Assembly: GCA_003500165.1 (NCBI GenBank)
Contig: DNSZ01000327.1
Location: forward strand, 1-5,182
Reading direction: 5' to 3'
DNA: 5,182 nt
Origin: Paracoccaceae bacterium
GTDB taxonomy: Bacteria; Pseudomonadota; Alphaproteobacteria; Rhodobacterales; Rhodobacteraceae
This document shows, piece after piece, positions 4,502 through 5,182 of this stretch (the first letter of the stretch is position 1; each line of letters opens with the position of its first letter). A program made the translations under genes and the position numbers. The notes beneath the pieces were generated by a model, which worked only from the letters and a program-made list of their open reading frames with translations, did no database searches and was not told where the DNA came from.

Positions 4502-4938
4502 TGCTGACGCTTGATCTGACCAACGCGCCGCGCTGGCACGACGTCGCCCCGGGCGTCCGGGTGCAGCTGCGCCCGCTGACCACCGCCCTGATGGTGGCGA
4601 CACGCAGCGCCCCCGTAGTGGAGGCGGTCCCCGAGGAGTCCTCGGACGAGGAACGCGCGGTCGCCTTCGCCAAGGCACTGGCCCGCCGCGCGGTGCTTGC
4701 TTGGGAGGGCATCGGCGACGCCGACGGGAAGCCGATCGATCCCAGCCCCGAGGCCATCGACGCGCTGCTCGATGTCTGGCCGATCTTCGAGGCGTTCCAG
4801 CTGACCTACGTCTCCCAGGGCCTGCTGCTGGAACAGGAAAAAAACGCCTCCGCGCCCTCGCCGAATGGTCCTTCGGCGGGGGCGAGCGGTACTGCGAAGC
4901 CTGCGCGCAAGCCTGCCCGGACTGCCCGGCGCGGCTGA
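4501..4938 (+). CDS. Tail assembly chaperone, zero-frame product (lambda gpG-like)
   Basis: The product is 145 aa. The start is ATG 4501, inside the TGATG overlap with the tube gene, with GGAG at 4489-4492, 8 nt away. A longer frame from 4462 would read through the tube gene's end and is not used. The N-terminal part (MLTLDLTNAPRWHDVAPGVR, then VQLRPLTTALMVATRS) and the middle helical part (EERAVAFAKALARRAVLAWE, ALLDVWPIFEAFQLTYVSQG) are well formed up to LLLEQEKN. After the A7 tract the zero frame becomes low-complexity (SAPSPNGPSAGASG, then a basic tail to TARRG), as is usual for the unshifted product. Position between tube and presumed tape measure, plus a -1 slippery site near the 3' end, match the G/GT arrangement of siphophages, where G coats the tape measure during tail assembly. 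This assignment rests on context and recoding signals. Confidence 0.82.
   Translation: MLTLDLTNAPRWHDVAPGVRVQLRPLTTALMVATRSAPVVEAVPEESSDEERAVAFAKALARRAVLAWEGIGDADGKPIDPSPEAIDALLDVWPIFEAFQLTYVSQGLLLEQEKNASAPSPNGPSAGASGTAKPARKPARTARRG
4839..4884 (+). promoter_or_regulatory. Programmed -1 ribosomal frameshift signal (slippery heptamer plus hairpin)
   Basis: The heptamer A AAA AAC occupies 4839-4845, with AAA and AAC as zero-frame codons, a classical X XXY YYZ slippery sequence. After a 7-nt spacer (4846-4852) comes a 13-bp stem, CGCCCTCGCCGAA (4853-4865) with TTCGGCGGGGGCG (4872-4884). All pairs are formed, one is a G-U wobble (4858/4879), and the loop is 6 nt (TGGTCC). Spacing and strength fit a stimulatory hairpin. 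The -1 frame opened here is the one holding the conserved downstream protein. A possible loop contact of GGTCC (4867-4871) with GGACC (4973-4977) is weak. Confidence 0.85.
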
Positions 4939-5165
4939 ACCGGCCTCTGACCTATGACGGCTGGCAGGTCTGGGACCTTGTCGGCCGCCTCGGCGGCCAG
5001 CTCCGCGTGCTGCCCGGCGCCGTGATCGGCTGGGACATATCTTCGGCGCTGGCGCTCGGGAACGCCCTCGGCGTGCCGCCGCTCGCCATGGCCGAACTGC
5101 TGCCCGTCATCGAGGCAGTGATGGTCGCGAAGCTCAACGAACAGATGGATCACTCCCATGGCTGA
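4845..5165 (+). CDS. Frameshift extension of the tail chaperone (GT-like; DUF7697-like part)
   Basis: This frame is -1 relative to the chaperone gene. Read after a shift on AAA AAC, it begins CGC at 4845 (RLRALAEWSFGGGERYCEAC) and ends at TGA 5163-5165: 106 aa, or 221 aa when fused to the first 115 residues of the chaperone. No ATG or GTG lies in this frame before the conserved part. The only start further up is TTG 4701, which would give an Arg-rich shadow. So frameshifting is the natural route, although databases may list it as a separate gene. It has four cysteines, CEAC-AQA-CPDC, that could bind zinc, then LNRPLTYDGWQVWDLVGRLG, GQLRVLPGAVIGWD and a helical end with EAVMVAKLNEQMDHSHG. I recall the family as DUF7697 of Rhodobacterales phages. 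By analogy with lambda T, it would recruit tube subunits to the tape-measure complex. Confidence 0.78.
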   Translation, partial: RLRALAEWSFGGGERYCEACAQACPDCPARLNRPLTYDGWQVWDLVGRLGGQLRVLPGAVIGWDISSALALGNALGVPPLAMAELLPVIEAVMVAKLNEQMDHSHG

Positions 5166-5182
5166 GAAGATGGGGTGGATGC
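5158..5182 (+). CDS. Start of next tail gene, cut by the window end (possibly tape measure)
   Basis: ATG 5158 begins MAEKMGWM and runs off the window. It overlaps the stop of the frameshift product by 8 bp (ATGGCTGA), consistent with coupled tail genes. No strong ribosome site is visible, and an in-frame ATG at 5170 is an alternative. In siphophages the gene after G/GT is normally the tape measure protein; that identity is inferred from order alone. Confidence 0.4.

Noticed and set aside
4853..4884. The 13-bp hairpin as a transcription terminator
   Set aside because: No T-run follows it, it lies inside coding sequence, and its distance from the slippery heptamer suits a frameshift stimulator better.
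1..5182. CRISPR array, tRNA or rRNA genes, phage attachment site
   Set aside because: I saw no regularly spaced repeats, no tRNA-like cloverleaf or rRNA sequence, and no att-type duplication. The only repeats are the IS ends and the DUF6441 fragment.

Overview
The window is high-GC DNA. My hand counts give about 71% G+C in three sampled 60-base blocks of the first gene. It carries the tail-gene block of a temperate siphophage-like element (prophage or remnant) from an alphaproteobacterium. The protein families (a DUF6441 protein, the phage protein often labelled 'acyl-CoA transferase', a tail tube protein, a DUF7697-like protein and an IS630 element of the CTAG-targeting type) point to Rhodobacteraceae (Rhodobacter, Paracoccus and relatives). 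The genus is inference from protein resemblance, not from a search.

Layout: (1) 1-542, 3' part of a DUF6441 phage gene. (2) 543-1115, a lower-GC insert (about 49% in three sampled blocks) with a 109-aa four-cysteine zinc-ribbon-like gene (690-1019) and an overlapping 27-aa cysteine-rich ORF (1016-1099). (3) 1116-1254, a second, diverged (about 88% identical by hand alignment) and frameshifted copy of only the last ~130 bp of the DUF6441 gene. (4) 1255-1988 on the minus strand, a two-gene toxin-antitoxin operon of the Gp49-like/HigB plus XRE/HigA type, with a good sigma70-like promoter and a 14-bp palindrome over its -10 element. (5) 2064-2483, a probable tail terminator/completion gene. (6) 2498-3547, a 1050-bp IS630-family insertion flanked by TA duplications. 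Its transposase is split by an A8 tract and interrupted by an amber codon. (7) 3560-4501, tail tube gene. (8) 4501-4938 and 4845-5165, a tail assembly chaperone pair that fits a lambda G/GT-type programmed -1 frameshift: slippery A AAA AAC, 7-nt spacer, 13-bp hairpin. (9) 5158 to the end, the first codons of the next gene, perhaps the tape measure.

The plus-strand structural genes follow the usual siphophage order: joining/terminator proteins, tube, G/GT chaperones, tape measure. They are tightly packed, with TGATG and ATGGCTGA overlaps. The interval between DUF6441 and the terminator gene has collected two cargo units. The duplicated DUF6441 3' end between them suggests that recombination between two related phages, each with different cargo at this point, joined the units. 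IS630 later entered between terminator and tube genes and left the tube gene's Shine-Dalgarno sequence intact.

The strongest signal is the recoding site at 4839-4884. The most informative about history is the repeated DUF6441 tail around the insert. I see no wholly new system. The two cargo proteins of unknown role are the parts least explained by known biology.
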